A stretch of DNA of 64,000 nt from Megascapheus bottae (taxonomy: Eukaryota; Chordata; Mammalia; Rodentia; Geomyidae), in the NCBI GenBank assembly GCA_024803745.1, contig JANJXV010000010.1, forward strand, positions 32,261,525-32,325,524, given 5' to 3'. The position numbers and the translations under genes are program-made. The notes below the pieces were generated by a model. The model made no database searches. It was not told where the DNA came from and was given only the letters and a program-made list of their open reading frames with translations. Positions 15,001 through 25,297 of this stretch are shown piece after piece. Every line of letters begins with the position of its first letter. Within the stretch, counting starts at the first letter, position 1.

Positions 15001-18000
15001 AAATTATTTTTTTAAAAAAACAGCAGAATAAATGTCCATATTTCTATTTCTAAATTATTTTCATTAACATATGGGAAGCCTCAAAAAAAGGGAGTCACAC
15101 AAGTACTACTTTGGGTGTCCCACTTAAAGGAGAACAACAAAGGGTGAAAAAATGCAGCAGTGATACTCACTAGATGCTATGTTAAAAATGAAATATACAA
15201 CTTGTGGAGGGGGACCATGGGAGGAAAAAACAGAAAAAATGAGGGAAAGGGTGACACTGTTCAAAAAGAAATGTACTTTTTTGCCAGTCCTGGGGCTTGA
15301 ACTCTGAGCCTGGGCACTGTTCTTGAGCACTTTTGCTCAAGACTAGCACTCTGCCACTTCAGCCACAGCACCACTTTTGGTTTTTTCTGTGTATGTGGTA
15401 CCAAGGAATCAAGCCAAGGGCTTCATGCATGCTAGGCAAGCACTCTACCATTAGGCCATATTCCCAATCCCGAAATGCACTCTTTACCTGACTTATGTCT
15501 CTGTACATCATCACTTTTACAATAACGATTTTCAGAAAGTCAGGGAGAAAAAAAAAGTAGTCAGGAAACACAAGAAAGGGATAAACAAAAGGAATACAAC
15601 GTGGGTGGCCCAGCTGTTTGAGGAAGGGTTTGTAGAATGATTCTGCACAATAGGGCATGTAGCTGAGTAGTCTGGTACTCACCTAGAATGTGGAAAGCCT
15701 TGGGTTCAATCCCCAGCACTGCAGGGAAAAGTTTTAAAAAAATGAGGAAGAGGTGGAGAAGGAAGAAGAGAAAGAGGAAGAACGAAATGTCAATGAGGAA
15801 GAACAGGAGGGGGTAGAAGAGGTGGAGGAGGAGGAGGAAGCAGCAGGAAAAAAGGAATGACTTGGCAGTACCCAGTCTATGTCACCATCACCACGAGAGC
15901 GATGGGGCTATTTATAGGATTTCAGGAAAGGAAGAAATCTGCATGAGAAAATGAGTTCCGTGTTCATTGCAAAGGTTTTGTGTATTCTCTTTATCTATTT
16001 GACTTTCGGATCAGCTAGAGTAAAAGCACTGACAACACTGCTCTTGAATGATTCATAGGACAGTGAAGACCTTTTGTTGTGGACAATAAAAAGCAAAACA
16101 TCAAGAAAGCCCCTTGCAATTCTTAGCAAAACCACAATGCCTTCAGAAGGACTTGCCACACATTTCTTGAAAGTCCCCTAGGGGGCTGGGATACACCAGG
16201 TATTCAAAACATCAAGACTCTACCAGGGAGGTTCCACAACAGAGGGAAAAAAATGGGCAGCTAATGATAGGAGACAGAGAACTTGGAGTAGGTACTTTTA
16301 GTCAGTGTTCCCCATTCTGATGGCCCTGTGCATGCTTCCTCATTCCCTGTCACCTCTCCCCCACAAAGAAAGAACATGACCAAGACAGAATAAGAATAAG
16401 TCAATGGAAACTTGGAGATCACTGTGTTCAATCTATCCTCATTACACACACAGAAGTGGTGGAAGACCCACCATGGGGGGAACACACCAGGAGTCAGGGC
16501 AGCCCTAGGTCTGCACACTGGCCCCTAATGCTTCTTCTCAGCACCTGTAACACCCCAAGACTCATGCTGTCTTTCTGCAGATTCCAGGGCCAGGCACCTG
16601 GGGCTGCAGCAGTGTGATACACACACAGTCCAGGACCCTCATTGCTAATTGCTGTGCAGATAGATAGATGATCTTGCAAGGATTATAGGAAATACAGAGT
16701 ATTCTCACAACATGTTTAGTGAGATTCCCAGCTCCAGCTGGCACTTGAGGACTCTGTCTTACCACAGAAAACACCATACCTTGGTCAGAATGGCTCTTCT
16801 TCCCATGAGGGATTCGGTGAATGCCCAGAATATAGCCATCCTTCGTCTCCACGAAGTGTTCCTCACCAGGGTATCCCCAGTAACGTATCATTTGAATCTG
16901 GGAAGAGAAAAAGCAGCACACATGCTATGCACAGGATCTGATTCAATGTCCCACATCAGGAGGCAACGGAGGAAACAACACATCAGAACATTCTCCAGGT
17001 TGTATTCAGGAAATCAATTGTTACATGAACTTTGTGCCTCTTTGTGTCTCTTCCTTACTTAGTTATTTTTACTCTAAAGGTGATGTACAGAGAAGTTACA
17101 GCATCTCTGTACCTTACCATAAAAGACAAAAGGTAGAGAAATCAAGAACAAAGTCAAAAAAATAAGCAAAATAACAAGACAACCTCTTGTTTCATGGAAT
17201 TCATTTCAATAAACATAATTTTATATGAGTGTATGCACAAAGATATTGAGTCTTTATGATCATCTTCTAAGAATATCTTCCTTTGGTCTCATTGTGTGAA
17301 TGTTTAAGAGTCCTGTTTAATTTTTCATGTCCAAGTTGTCATTTTTGTCTTTTACTATCCATTGTGTTTACCCATAGATTTGTAGGCACATTCTCATTAC
17401 TACAAATGAAGGAAATGGTTTGTATCACTTACTATATTAAGTCTTTTCATTTCCATATGAATGGTGCAAAATTATTCTTTCTGATAGAAGTACAGAATTT
17501 CATTGTGCATGTATATAATGCATATGTATATATGCACATATATATGTATATATATACACACACACATATATATATACATATCACATTTTCTTGACATTTT
17601 CAGCCACTGAGGGGTATGTGAGCTGATCTGAAATTTTGGCAAAGTATCAGGGCACAAAACTGACCCACAAAATAATCAGTAACTATTCTGTATGCCAACA
17701 ATGAGATCAAGACTGAAATCAGAAAACCATTTGTAATAGCCTCAAGAATAAAATACTTAGGAATTAACCAAAGATGTGAAGGACCTCTATTATAAAAACT
17801 TTAAAAATTTGCTAAAGGAAATTAAAGTGGATTTAAGGAATTGGGAAAACCTTCCATGCTCCTATACTGAAAGGACTGACACAGTGAAAATGGCAGTTCT
17901 GCCCAAAGCTATCTAAAATTCAATGCAATATCCATAAAAATCCCCAAAACATTAATGCTATAGAGAAAGCAATCCAAAACTTTATATGAAATAATTAAAA

Positions 18001-18382
18001 CCCCAAATAGTAAGTAGGAGGAAGAACAATGTTGGAAGACGATCAACACCAAACTTTAAACTCTAATAGGAAGCCATAGTAATAAAAACAACTTGGTACT
18101 GGCACAAGAATAAGCCCAAGGACCAATGGAACAGAAGACCCAGAAATGAACCACAGACCTATATCTACCTATTATTTGATTAGAGAGCCAAAAATACAGA
18201 ATGGAAAAAAATTTAAAAGGTTCAAAGCCAGCCCAGGCACAAAAGGAACTGAGACTCTTATCTCCAATGAACCTCAAGAAAATGGGAAGTGGGGCTTCCT
18301 TCAAGGATAGGGTGGCAGCCTTGAGCTGAAGAGCTCAGGGATAGCACTCAAGCCGAGTTCAAGCCCCATGACCCACAAAAAC

Positions 18383-18417
<35 letters not shown>

Positions 18418-18862
18418 GTACATAGTTTTCAATAACAGAGGGAAGAATTTATACTTGAATAGGATGGGAAAAGGGAAGAGGCCAAAAAATGTCCCACCTT
18501 TCACCTTTCATGTGCAATTTCAACATTTTCATGGTCTTTCAGGCACTACGAACCCTTACTTCCCACTAATTACTAATCAAAACCACAAGAGATTATCACT
18601 TACACATGATACATTCTAGTATCTAAGACTGGGGGAAAATAAAATGCTATAAAGAGATCATCCTGTGACTTAATACAGCTCTAGAACTATAATTAAGGAA
18701 CAACCTCTACCATCCTTGCATGTTAAAAGCACATGCCTTGGAAAAACTTACCACAGTCATGTTTACTTCAGGATTCACAGCTGTCACCTTTCCTCTGCTC
18801 CCCTGGGAGTGCAGGATCCCCAGGACCACACAGACCAGCAACTCCAACAAGTACATTCTCAT
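2240..18862 (-). CDS. LIPA: LIPA, lysosomal acid lipase/cholesteryl ester hydrolase (partial, exons 2-8)
   Basis: Lysosomal acid lipase hydrolyses cholesteryl esters and triglycerides delivered by lipoproteins to the lysosome (family knowledge). Seven coding exons on the minus strand join in frame: 18752-18862, 16780-16897, 8407-8605, 7330-7439, 5764-5900, 3460-3606, 2240-2311 (111, 118, 199, 110, 137, 147, 72 bp). Every intron has GT/AG ends. The sum is 298 codons, as expected for the part of the 399-residue human protein before exon 9. Residues 1 to about 20 form a signal peptide; the lipase oxyanion region reads [13 protein letters not shown] and the nucleophile elbow GHSQG. The catalytic Asp and His lie in exons 9-10, outside the window to the left. 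No frameshift or stop is seen, so it is probably functional. LIPA next to IFIT2 is the standard mammalian order. Sibling acid lipases (LIPF, LIPM, LIPK) are less likely given close similarity to LIPA and this synteny. Confidence 0.93.
2795..2971 (-). mobile_element. IDL-Geo dimeric SINE
   Basis: Right Geo monomer then left tRNA-Ala/ID-like monomer when read on the plus strand, so inserted in minus orientation. The A and B box region of the ID-like part reads TAGTGGTAGAGTGCTTGCC on the minus strand. LIPA intron 7. Confidence 0.85.
3460..3606 (-). CDS. LIPA: LIPA exon 7
   Basis: 147 bp between a T-rich acceptor ending TTAG and donor GTATGT. It encodes [19 protein letters not shown], then [20 protein letters not shown] and DERNLNM. 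49 intact codons, the expected exon length. The terminal N-M together with Ser from exon 8 keeps the sequon matching human Asn273. Confidence 0.9.
3930..4130 (+). mobile_element. Ancient L1M-like 3' UTR piece
   Basis: Matches, loosely, the old mammalian motif 'accataaaatttaccattt ... accaccatccattccaaa'. Similar ancient material may lie in minus orientation at 140-420. Confidence 0.3.
4443..4720 (+). mobile_element. Ancient interspersed repeat, family not named
   Basis: GGTTGAATTATGACTCCC, GATACGGTCTTTATTAGAAG, AATTTTGGACATGCAGACAG and GGAACAGATTTGTCCTCA follow the order of a widespread mammalian repeat that I recognise but cannot name with certainty. LIPA intron 6. Confidence 0.4.
5764..5900 (-). 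CDS. LIPA: LIPA exon 6
   Basis: 137 bp between TCCTACAG and GTACAT. It encodes [35 protein letters not shown] and IPDMFIE, aligned along its length with the lid/cap region of acid lipases. It ends on a complete codon. Confidence 0.92.
7330..7439 (-). CDS. LIPA: LIPA exon 5 (nucleophile elbow)
   Basis: 110 bp between TTATAG and GTATGT. It encodes [13 protein letters not shown] followed by [12 protein letters not shown]; the Ser in GHSQG is the catalytic nucleophile. Human N161KT reads SKT here (AGT codon), so that sequon is lost. Confidence 0.93.
7982..8036 (+). repeat. Interrupted (GT)n microsatellite
   Basis: GTGT units broken by GAGT and GTAT variants. Confidence 0.9.
8082..8272 (+). mobile_element. 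IDL-Geo dimeric SINE
   Basis: Full dimer with A-tail. Flanks AAAAGACAC-TGG-TCTC (8066-8081) and AAAAGACAC-CAA-TCTC (8273-8288) look like a diverged target duplication. LIPA intron 4 region. Confidence 0.9.
8407..8605 (-). CDS. LIPA: LIPA exon 4
   Basis: 199 bp between TTTTTCAG and GTACAT. It encodes [19 protein letters not shown] and then [18 protein letters not shown], strongly conserved in acid lipases; the HGLL part belongs to the oxyanion hole region. It ends with AG, completed to Ser by exon 5. Confidence 0.93.
8730..8966 (+). mobile_element. Composite SINE (B1/Alu-like head plus Geo)
   Basis: The head AGCTGGGCACCAGTGGTTCA is followed by AATCCTAGCTACTCAGGAGG, a classic 7SL-derived pattern, and then by the Geo monomer. 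Confidence 0.82.
9001..9200 (-). mobile_element. IDL-Geo dimeric SINE
   Basis: Complete dimer in minus orientation, T/G-rich start at 9001 (tail) and CCCAGCCCC end at 9200. In the LIPA intron between exons 3 and 4. Confidence 0.88.
9249..9306 (+). repeat. (TGCG)n followed by (TG)n
   Basis: Alternating pyrimidine-purine throughout, CpG-bearing in its first half. Confidence 0.95.
9310..9535 (-). mobile_element. Composite SINE (B1/Alu-like head plus Geo)
   Basis: Minus orientation, abutting the (TG)n/(TGCG)n tract at 9249-9306. Confidence 0.75.
9700..9865 (+). mobile_element. Composite SINE, diverged
   Basis: Weak but ordered match to the head (GGCACTGGCAATCCCAGG) and Geo monomer (CAAGAAATAGGGCACCAGCC). 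Confidence 0.55.
9895..10430 (+). mobile_element. Fragmented L1 (ORF2 end and 3' UTR)
   Basis: 9895-10075 resembles the L1 ORF2 end (GAGATACCACTATATATC..., an ordinary L1 landmark). 10310-10420 matches the L1 3' UTR tail seen at 44.0 and 56.6 kb. A (TA)n run at 10123-10160 lies between. Also, 10795-10860 resembles another short ORF2 piece. Confidence 0.6.
11005..11195 (+). mobile_element. Composite SINE, diverged
   Basis: Old copy with AATCCTAGCTACTCCTAGC and CTGGGAGCTGAGG landmarks. Confidence 0.5.
11967..12023 (+). repeat. (GA)n microsatellite
   Basis: About 28 GA units in LIPA intron 3. Confidence 0.95.
12795..13300 (+). mobile_element. Tigger-family DNA transposon relic
   Basis: Several landmarks of the Tigger (Tc1/mariner superfamily, pogo-like) family appear in order: AAAATTCCAGAAATGAA, GCACCATGGTAAGTGGC, AAGCAAAAGAGTAGCAGTGC, TAAATTAAACTTTATCATG and a run ending GCATCCACTGTCAGGG. 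It is degraded and non-coding, in LIPA intron 3 (between exon 3 at 16.8 kb and exon 4 at 8.6 kb). Confidence 0.7.
14510..14722 (+). mobile_element. Composite SINE, diverged
   Basis: Head (AGTAATCCTAGTTAGTTG) and Geo monomer (GGCTCAAGTAATAGAGCACC) recognisable. Confidence 0.6.
14763..15003 (+). mobile_element. Composite SINE (B1/Alu-like head plus Geo)
   Basis: Good match; lies 40 bases after the copy at 14510-14722 in the same orientation. Confidence 0.78.
15278..15471 (-). mobile_element. IDL-Geo dimeric SINE
   Basis: Complete dimer in minus orientation (TTTTTGCCAGTCCTGGGG start, CCATATTCCCAATCCC end). LIPA intron 3. Confidence 0.88.
15650..15735 (+). mobile_element. Single ID-like (tRNA-derived) SINE monomer
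   Basis: One tRNA-like unit (GGGCATGTAGCTGAGTAGTC ... GGTTCAATCCCCAGCACTG) without the Geo right monomer. The B box GGTTCAATCC is nearly canonical. Followed by an A/G-rich stretch to 15860. Confidence 0.65.
16780..16897 (-). CDS. LIPA: LIPA exon 3
   Basis: 118 bp between acceptor TTCCCAG and donor GTATGG. It encodes a segment containing [20 protein letters not shown] and [11 protein letters not shown], the conserved acid-lipase N-terminal motif. It ends in phase 1, the split codon giving Asp with exon 4. Human Asn72 of the NHSD sequon is Ser here. Confidence 0.92.
17658..18210 (+). mobile_element. Old L1 ORF2 fragment
   Basis: Nucleotide pattern of L1 ORF2 past the reverse transcriptase, for example the stretches around 17745-17790 (aatacttaggaattaacc) and 18075-18160 (aacttggtactggcac). 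Many stops; in LIPA intron 2. Confidence 0.8.
18215..18380 (+). mobile_element. Composite SINE, 5'-truncated, with (AAT)n tail
   Basis: Starts within the head (GGTTCAAAGCCAGCCCAGGC), complete Geo part, tail expanded to (AAT)n at 18381-18418. Confidence 0.8.
18493..18578 (+). repeat. Direct repeat copy 1 flanking LIPA exon 2
   Basis: Shares CTTTCATGTG, TTCATGGTCTTTCAGGCACT and TTCCCACTA blocks with 19258-19343, in the same orientation and order. Confidence 0.7.
18752..18862 (-). CDS. LIPA: LIPA exon 2 (start codon, signal peptide)
   Basis: 37 codons beginning [17 protein letters not shown], a hydrophobic signal peptide. The acceptor CTGTAG directly precedes the ATG at 18862; a second in-frame ATG follows two codons later. 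The exon ends in NMTV followed by the donor GTAAGT. An N-glycosylation sequon (NMT, residue 34) sits near the position of human Asn36. Confidence 0.88.
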
Positions 18863-19015
18863 CTACAGAAAGCAATCATTCAATTATTACTTTCAATCAG
18901 TTATTACTTTTCCTGAATTTTACTACAGCTTACTAATGTCACAAAATAAGTTTAGGGAGAAAATTCTGTGAATGATAAAAATGAAATAACTGACTCCAGT
19001 CATATCTCAACAAAA

Positions 19016-19016
<1 letters not shown>

Positions 19017-19079
<63 letters not shown>
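19017..19079 (+). repeat. (GA)n microsatellite
   Basis: About 30 GA units, 160 bases upstream of LIPA exon 2 on the coding strand. Confidence 0.95.
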
Positions 19080-19257
19080 CAATAGTCATCGACTAAAAAC
19101 CCCTGTCCAGTAAACATGTGAGCTTTGTAGTCAGCACACCCATTTAGTGATTCACCACCAATTTAAAGGATTCCTAGAGAAATAGCAGAGGGCAGGACTT
19201 TCACTCCAACAAAGTGAGAAAAGGAAGAAGGCAAAACTCCCAGAACTGGTTGATTTC

Positions 19258-19343
19258 CCCCCCTTTCCCCTTTCATGTGGAATGACAATATATTCATGTT
19301 CTTTCAGGCACTATGATCCCTCACCTCCCACTAGCTACTCACC
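19258..19343 (+). repeat. Direct repeat copy 2 flanking LIPA exon 2
   Basis: Second copy, 765 bases from the first, on the other side of LIPA exon 2 (18752-18862). Confidence 0.7.
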
Positions 19344-19639
19344 TCTGTTCTTGATCTAAAACTATATGTCAAGATTGGAGTTTGTCACTTCAGTGTGTGA
19401 ATCTGGGGGGAGAGGGGGGGCTGTGAACGAAAAGAGCCTGCGAGAGAAACAGGAAGAAGTCAATTGCTCGCTCTCTCTCTCCTAGAACTGGACATTCTAG
19501 TTTCTGACAGGTTTAGATGTAGCAAAGGGAGGAGGGGGGTGGACACTGCAGCTGAGGAGGCATGACATTCCTCCCGCAGGACAGACAAATGGTCGAGGGG
19601 AGGGGGGACGGATGGTGTGAGAAATAAAAATACTGATTC

Positions 19640-19870
19640 ACTGGGCCCCAGTGAATCATAACTGTAGTCCCAGCTACTTAAGAGTCTAAGATGGAAGCAG
19701 CAAAGTCCAATTAAGTACCAAGACTAGGCAGCAAAGTCCAATTAAGTACCAAATTAACTACCAAAGATCCAGAAGACAGCTGTGTATATCAAGCAGTACA
19801 GTTCTAGCTTAGAGGGGGGAAAAAATATAGCGAAAGGGACAGCGCCAGGTACAGTCCTGACCTGACACAA
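19640..19870 (+). mobile_element. Composite SINE, diverged, with internal duplication
   Basis: Head recognisable (TAGTCCCAGCTACTTAAGAG). A 25-base piece is duplicated in tandem at 19697-19721 and 19728-19752. Confidence 0.55.
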
Positions 19871-20439
19871 ACCCAAACCAAACCAAAACTCTCCTCTGGC
19901 TCTTCTCACCTTTGTCTGGGTTCCTTCAACTTTGTCACAACCTAAGTACTGCCTCCCTCCTTGTCACCGCCGCAGGTGGGAGGTGCAGAGTTTGGATCCA
20001 GTTGAGAGCCAAGTGCCAGCCATGTGTTAGCTGCTAAGGTTCTGAAAACGACGCTGGAATCAGCCCATCCGCCCCGTATCAGAAGACGCCCAGCCTGTCC
20101 TGCAGCTTTCTAGTGGATTAACCACACAGCTCTCACTACGCTGTGTGACCAGACCACAGACAACGCTCCAGGCAGTCCATCACTTTCTCCACCATCATGT
20201 TTGTGTCAGGGAAAAAAAAAAAAAAAACAAAAACAATCCGCTTTTCAGGAAAGGCGGATGGAGGAAGTCCACCAGGTTGATCAGCAGAGGTAAAGCGTCC
20301 GCTGACTGACCTCCAGGACCGCTGAGATCTTGACCTGGACCAATGTCCAAGGTTTGCTCCTGACCACAAACCAGTAACTAAGAAACGAGGGGACCCAGCC
20401 AGGCTGTCCCAAGGAGCTAAAGCAGGGGAGGAAACAAGG

Positions 20440-20930
20440 AGGAAGAAGGGCCGGGGAAGACCATCTCCGCCGTCCTGGACTCTGGGCAGCTGCACTGGCC
20501 AGGCGCTCGGGGAGGCTGGCGCGGGGCGCAGCGCCCTGGCTCCACCGTGCGCGGGGTGGGGGAGACGCCTAGAACCATCCGCCGCCCCCCGAGGCCGCCA
20601 GGCCAGGCGCGTGTCCCTCCTGCCCCCGCTCTGGCCACCGCGCCGCGGGCCGGGACTCACCGTCGACACTCCCCCGGCCGCAGGCTCCGGTGGCACGCAC
20701 TGCCCGTCCGCGGGAGCGGAGCGCCAGTCTCGGACCTCCGATCTTGGGGGGGAGGGAGGGGGGCAGGAGGGAGGGCGGATTAGCGCAGCCAACCAGAGCA
20801 GCCCGCCACCGGGAAGTGCTCCGGAGACTCCGCCCCGGCCCGGCCCCGCAGCTTCCGAGAGAACCCCACAAGACAGCCTGCCCCGAGCTCAGGAGCATGC
20901 GCGGGGGCGGCCAGGGCCTGGGGTGAAGGG
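20440..20930. promoter_or_regulatory. CpG island, LIPA promoter
   Basis: About 500 bp of GC-rich sequence with many CpG dinucleotides, in an otherwise AT-rich CpG-poor window. It overlaps the inferred LIPA exon 1 and contains G-rich boxes near 20745-20775. No TATA box is obvious, which fits a housekeeping CpG-island promoter. Long open frames here on both strands are a by-product of high GC. Confidence 0.8.
20661..20790 (-). other. LIPA: LIPA non-coding exon 1 (5' UTR), 5' end approximate
   Basis: The minus strand reads CGACG|GTGAGT with the exon ending at 20661, a consensus splice donor inside the GC-rich island, about 1.8 kb upstream of the ATG-bearing exon 2. A non-coding first exon is the known LIPA layout. 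The transcription start cannot be fixed from sequence; 20790 is a guess. Confidence 0.6.
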
Positions 20931-21947
20931 GGGCGGTCATCACCGTGCTGTGCGCCCCAGCTCTCCCTGAAAGCCCTACCCTGGCGAGGCTTCCTGCGCT
21001 CTCCCCCCACTTCCAAGCCCCGGGAGCTCCTGCAGAGCAGGTGCCCTCTGCGACTAGCCAAGAGCATGTGGGGTCCACAAATGAAAAACGAATTACATGT
21101 CCATGCAACCTGCTCTGCGGGATTTCTGATACAAAGCAGACGGTGGGCACTGTACGTGGTGAAGATGTGTGAGGAGGGAGAAACTCCCTCACACCCGTAT
21201 TGTGTACTAATCCGTGCATTTAACCAGAGTTTAATTGCACCCTTATCAACTGTTAGGGCTATTGAAACTGGGATATAGTAACAACAGTCTTGTCTTGTTT
21301 CCTAAACAACTCTATAATGTTATAGAAAGCAAAAGAGCAGGGAAAAGGAATAAAGAATAATAATGTGTTTTCTACACGTACACATACATTCAGAAATATA
21401 CGGATATATATATTGTGGTTGTATACTTATACATATATATATGTACATACATATCAGTATATACATATTCTGATATGTATGTCAGAAAAAATGATATCTG
21501 AGCACAAACAGGGAATAGAGCCATGTGGAATCTGGAGGATTTCCTCCAGATATTATTCCTCTGGGATAATATCCAGTGCTCTGGGACTGACATATCTCCT
21601 TTAAGTTCTTGTAATATCAATAAGGTTGATCTTTTTCCACAAAGGAAAAGGAGAGTGCTTGATGTACTGCAAGTAGTTGGCTGTTTGGGACTCAAAATTC
21701 TTCCTTTTCTTCTAACCAAGCTGAGAATCCATGGAGAGATTTTCAGTAGGAGGCAATGGAATTTATGAAAGATCAATCTGGTTGCAGCGGTTAGCCATGA
21801 ATGGAGGAAACCAGACCATGGCAGGGACCTAAGCAGGAGTGACTGGTGTCCTGGGCACGTATATTTGTTAACACTCAGGATTGTTGTGGGAAAAGTGGTT
21901 AATTCTGGATATGTTCATGAAAATGAGCTGGAAAGCTTGGCTGGATT

Positions 21948-22136
21948 GGGGCCAGGAGTGTGACCTAGTGGTAGAGTGCTTGCCTAGCAGGCATGAACAC
22001 CTGGGTTCAATTCCACATAGAAGACGAAAAATAAAAAGCTACAAGTGGTGCTATGACTCAAGTAGTAGAGCACTAGCCTTGAGAAAGCTCAAGGATAGTG
22101 CCCAGTCCCTGAGTCCAAGCCCCAGGGCTGGCAAAA
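21948..22136 (+). mobile_element. IDL-Geo dimeric SINE with (AAT)n tail
   Basis: Full dimer whose A-rich tail has become a 43-bp (AAT)n microsatellite (22137-22179). Confidence 0.88.
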
Positions 22137-22137
22137 C

Positions 22138-22180
<43 letters not shown>

Positions 22181-22199
22181 TTAAGAAAAAGATTGGAGG

Positions 22200-25100
22200 A
22201 TTGGATAGAGGTATAAGAAGAAATGTTAATGTCAAGAATGACATCTTTGTATCAGATAAGAATGTTGGTGCCATGAACTAAAACAGAGAAAGCACCAGGA
22301 AAGCAGCTAGAGAGGAAATTTAACAGTATGTCCCAAGTGTTTTAATTTTGCCAACATTATTAGAGTATAATTGATAGAGAAAATGGGCACAGGCAATGCA
22401 ATGGCTGGAAAGCCATGTGGGGTTTGAGCAGGAACTTTAGGGGTTATTTACAACAATGGTAAAGCTGGAGCATTACTGAGAAAAAACATTATCACAGGTA
22501 GCGGTTAAGGTTCAGGCTACCAACCTCCTTCTCAAATGGCAGAAACAGAAAGGAAAATAGCTTTTTCTTGTGGGTCAACTGCCTGAAGCTGGGGAGCCTA
22601 AGAATTCCAGTGCAACAGTCAGACATCTTCACTGCTGAGACACACCATAAAGCCAAGGAATGACAGACTGATCTGAGGAAATAAATAAATACAAGCAGAA
22701 GTTAACAAAACAACCAAATGTAAGTGCTTAGTAGGAATCAATATATATAGCTTTCAAAGATTCCAAGTCAAGTTCTAGACTGGAGTTGGCACTTGGGAAA
22801 TAAACAGTTTAGAGACAAAGTGCAAAGCCATCAAATTATTATGTTGGCCTAAACAGCAAAAGAATTACATGGGGATGGCAAATATCAAATTTGAGAAGAC
22901 TGAGAACCGATGTTGCCACAGAGGAAAGGAGACTTGCATCCTCCATTGTCTTTCTGAGATCAATTTCTTACTTGCACTGAGTCCCTCCCTCCCCAGAGAA
23001 ATCTGCAGGTCACACTGAGACCTGTTGCTCTTCCATGTCCAACTGTGGTGTTTAAGAGCTGCTCAAAGCCACATACAACACATGGCGGCTGGCTGTGTTT
23101 GACCCACCCCAAACTTACAATACCCCCAGCCCCCCACTCGCATTTCTGTGTTCAAGAGTTCAAGGCTCACCCCCTCTATGTGCACTGCCCTGTCTCCCAC
23201 TCAGAGTCATTTTAACAGGGTCTTGATGTCTTGCATTTCCATTGTCAACCCAGATGCAGTATTTATTGGCATGTGGTCAAAACAACCAAGTATAACAAAT
23301 TAGGGAGGCAGAGGAGGGTGCTTACAGAGGATGAAGGTAGTTTGGAAGCCAGAACACTCCAGGTGTTCACCTGTGGAGGAAGCCAGGACAGCTTCCTGGT
23401 CCTGATCTGGGCTTTCCAGGTTGTTCCATCACAGGGACTGGGATGGCACTTCCTAGCACCAGAAGTTGTTAAAATCATTGAAAAGACACCAACTAATTCC
23501 AGCATGTGATTGCCTTTGAGTCTCATTAGCAACCTCTACACACACCTCCTAAAGACCGATGCAGGAGAGGGTGAATGCATCCAAGTCTCCAGGGCACTTC
23601 TACATAAATGTAAGTACCTGGGCACAAGGTTTAACACAGAGGTCATTCCCAGAGGCCCTCGGGTGAGTTCTGTTTGCTAACATTCCCAGATCAGAAATTT
23701 GAGTTTGCGCCTAGCCGTTACAAATTAGAAGAATGCATATGAAACTACATAGTTCAGGTTTTGTTTTCTTTTTATCTTAAGAGCCACTAGATCTTCATCA
23801 AGTGCAACAAGAATGTGTTGAACATCAAATGTCACTTTTGACAAGAACTCTCCTAAGTGCTCTCCTAAGTAACAACCTGCCTTTTCTGCCATTCATTATA
23901 GCTTCAGTTCAGGAGAGTTCAATCCACACCTGTCCATGCCTATACTCAAACCTGCTCCACATGCCACGTGCCTTTTGGTGGGGAAAATCTCGTGTATATG
24001 GATTGATTCCAAATGAGTTGGTCATGAACAATTTATTAAATAAAACATTAGTCAAAAACAGTCCTTCTAGCAACAGCTATTTTTCTGTATTAGAAATTTA
24101 ATTGAGCACAACACAGGTGCATATGCAATACATTCAATGCTTCTAAGTCTTTCTTTGTCTCTGCATATATAAACTTGGGTATGAATTCCCATCTGATAGG
24201 GTTCCTAAGGAGACTGGCCCTCTAATAATGCTTTGCTTATTGGCCTTAGGCTAGTCTTAGATGGCTGACAGGCTACGGTCTTGGCCCTCCTTTCTTCTTT
24301 GGGCACTTGTTGAAGTCTCTCTTCCTTGGCTTCTATCTGTCCACAGACAAAAGCTTCTCCTATAGGATCTCATGATGACCAAGTGATCACCGGAGTTTCA
24401 ACATCTTTTTACCTGTCTGAATCACAGCTTTTCCATGTGTGCCTTGATTATTGTCATCTTTTTATTCTTCAAGTTCCTCCATCCTATCCCAGCATTCTCA
24501 CTCTTGCTAAGTGAAGCACCATATTGACATCGCATGGGACTGAACAAGACAAGCAGGCCTTACCTCTGATCTGCTGAATCAGGATCTTCACATTAGCAAC
24601 ATCTTTACCCTGTACCACTCAACTGAGGATTTCTCAAGAAGCATTCTTTGTAAGATTCCAACTCAAAGGCACATCAGCTTAATATCCATACATGGAACAT
24701 ATTTCTCCCATTGTTCTAGTCCAATATATAAAAACCTTGCTAAACCCATGGCAAACATGTCATCAGAAATCACAGTGAGCTATGGTCTAGGATTCTTTCC
24801 CATCTGACTGTGATTTTTTTTTTGTCAAGAGGACAATGTAAATTGCCAAGCCACACTGGAGAACATTGGCACATACACACAGGTGGCTGCTGATAGCAGC
24901 CGGGAAAGGCAGCAAGAGCTTCCATCAGGCTCCCCCAATCAAGTCCCTTGTTCTTTTCTTTCTGGAACTGGCTCTTGAATACAACATCGATTCTCAGATG
25001 AACAGGAGGACCAGTTTGGCCTTGTTTACCCCTTAGCTTCCTCCTACTCATCCTCTTCTACGTCCCCAATGTTCTCAGTGAGCTGTTAAGGAAAAAACCA

Positions 25101-25290
25101 GAAACATTTTTTTCAATGCAATAGGTCTTGCAGAGATCATGGGAAAAAACAGATCTGTCATAACTGAGGATATCTACAGTGATTTGCTCTGGAAAATCTT
25201 TGTTGTTTTTGTTGCTGATGTTTTTGGTGTTTTAGCTGTTTTGTTGGGGGGACGGTTTCGTGACTAGCCTTTTCATTATTAAAATAAAAT
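22200..25290. other. Intergenic stretch, no gene recognised
   Basis: Upstream of LIPA. Short open frames only, none with recognisable domains, splice partners or codon bias. No SINE of the two main families inside it; possible old, unnamed repeats. Confidence 0.5.
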
Positions 25291-25297
25291 TGTTAAA

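Noticed and set aside
20136..21219. Long open frames on both strands near the LIPA promoter (up to 218 codons)
   Set aside because: They lie in the GC-rich CpG island where stops are rare; no recognisable domain, and low-complexity Pro/Arg/Gly composition.
24770..25051. 93-codon minus-strand frame, considered as a processed pseudogene
   Set aside because: I could not match the peptide to a known protein; left undescribed.
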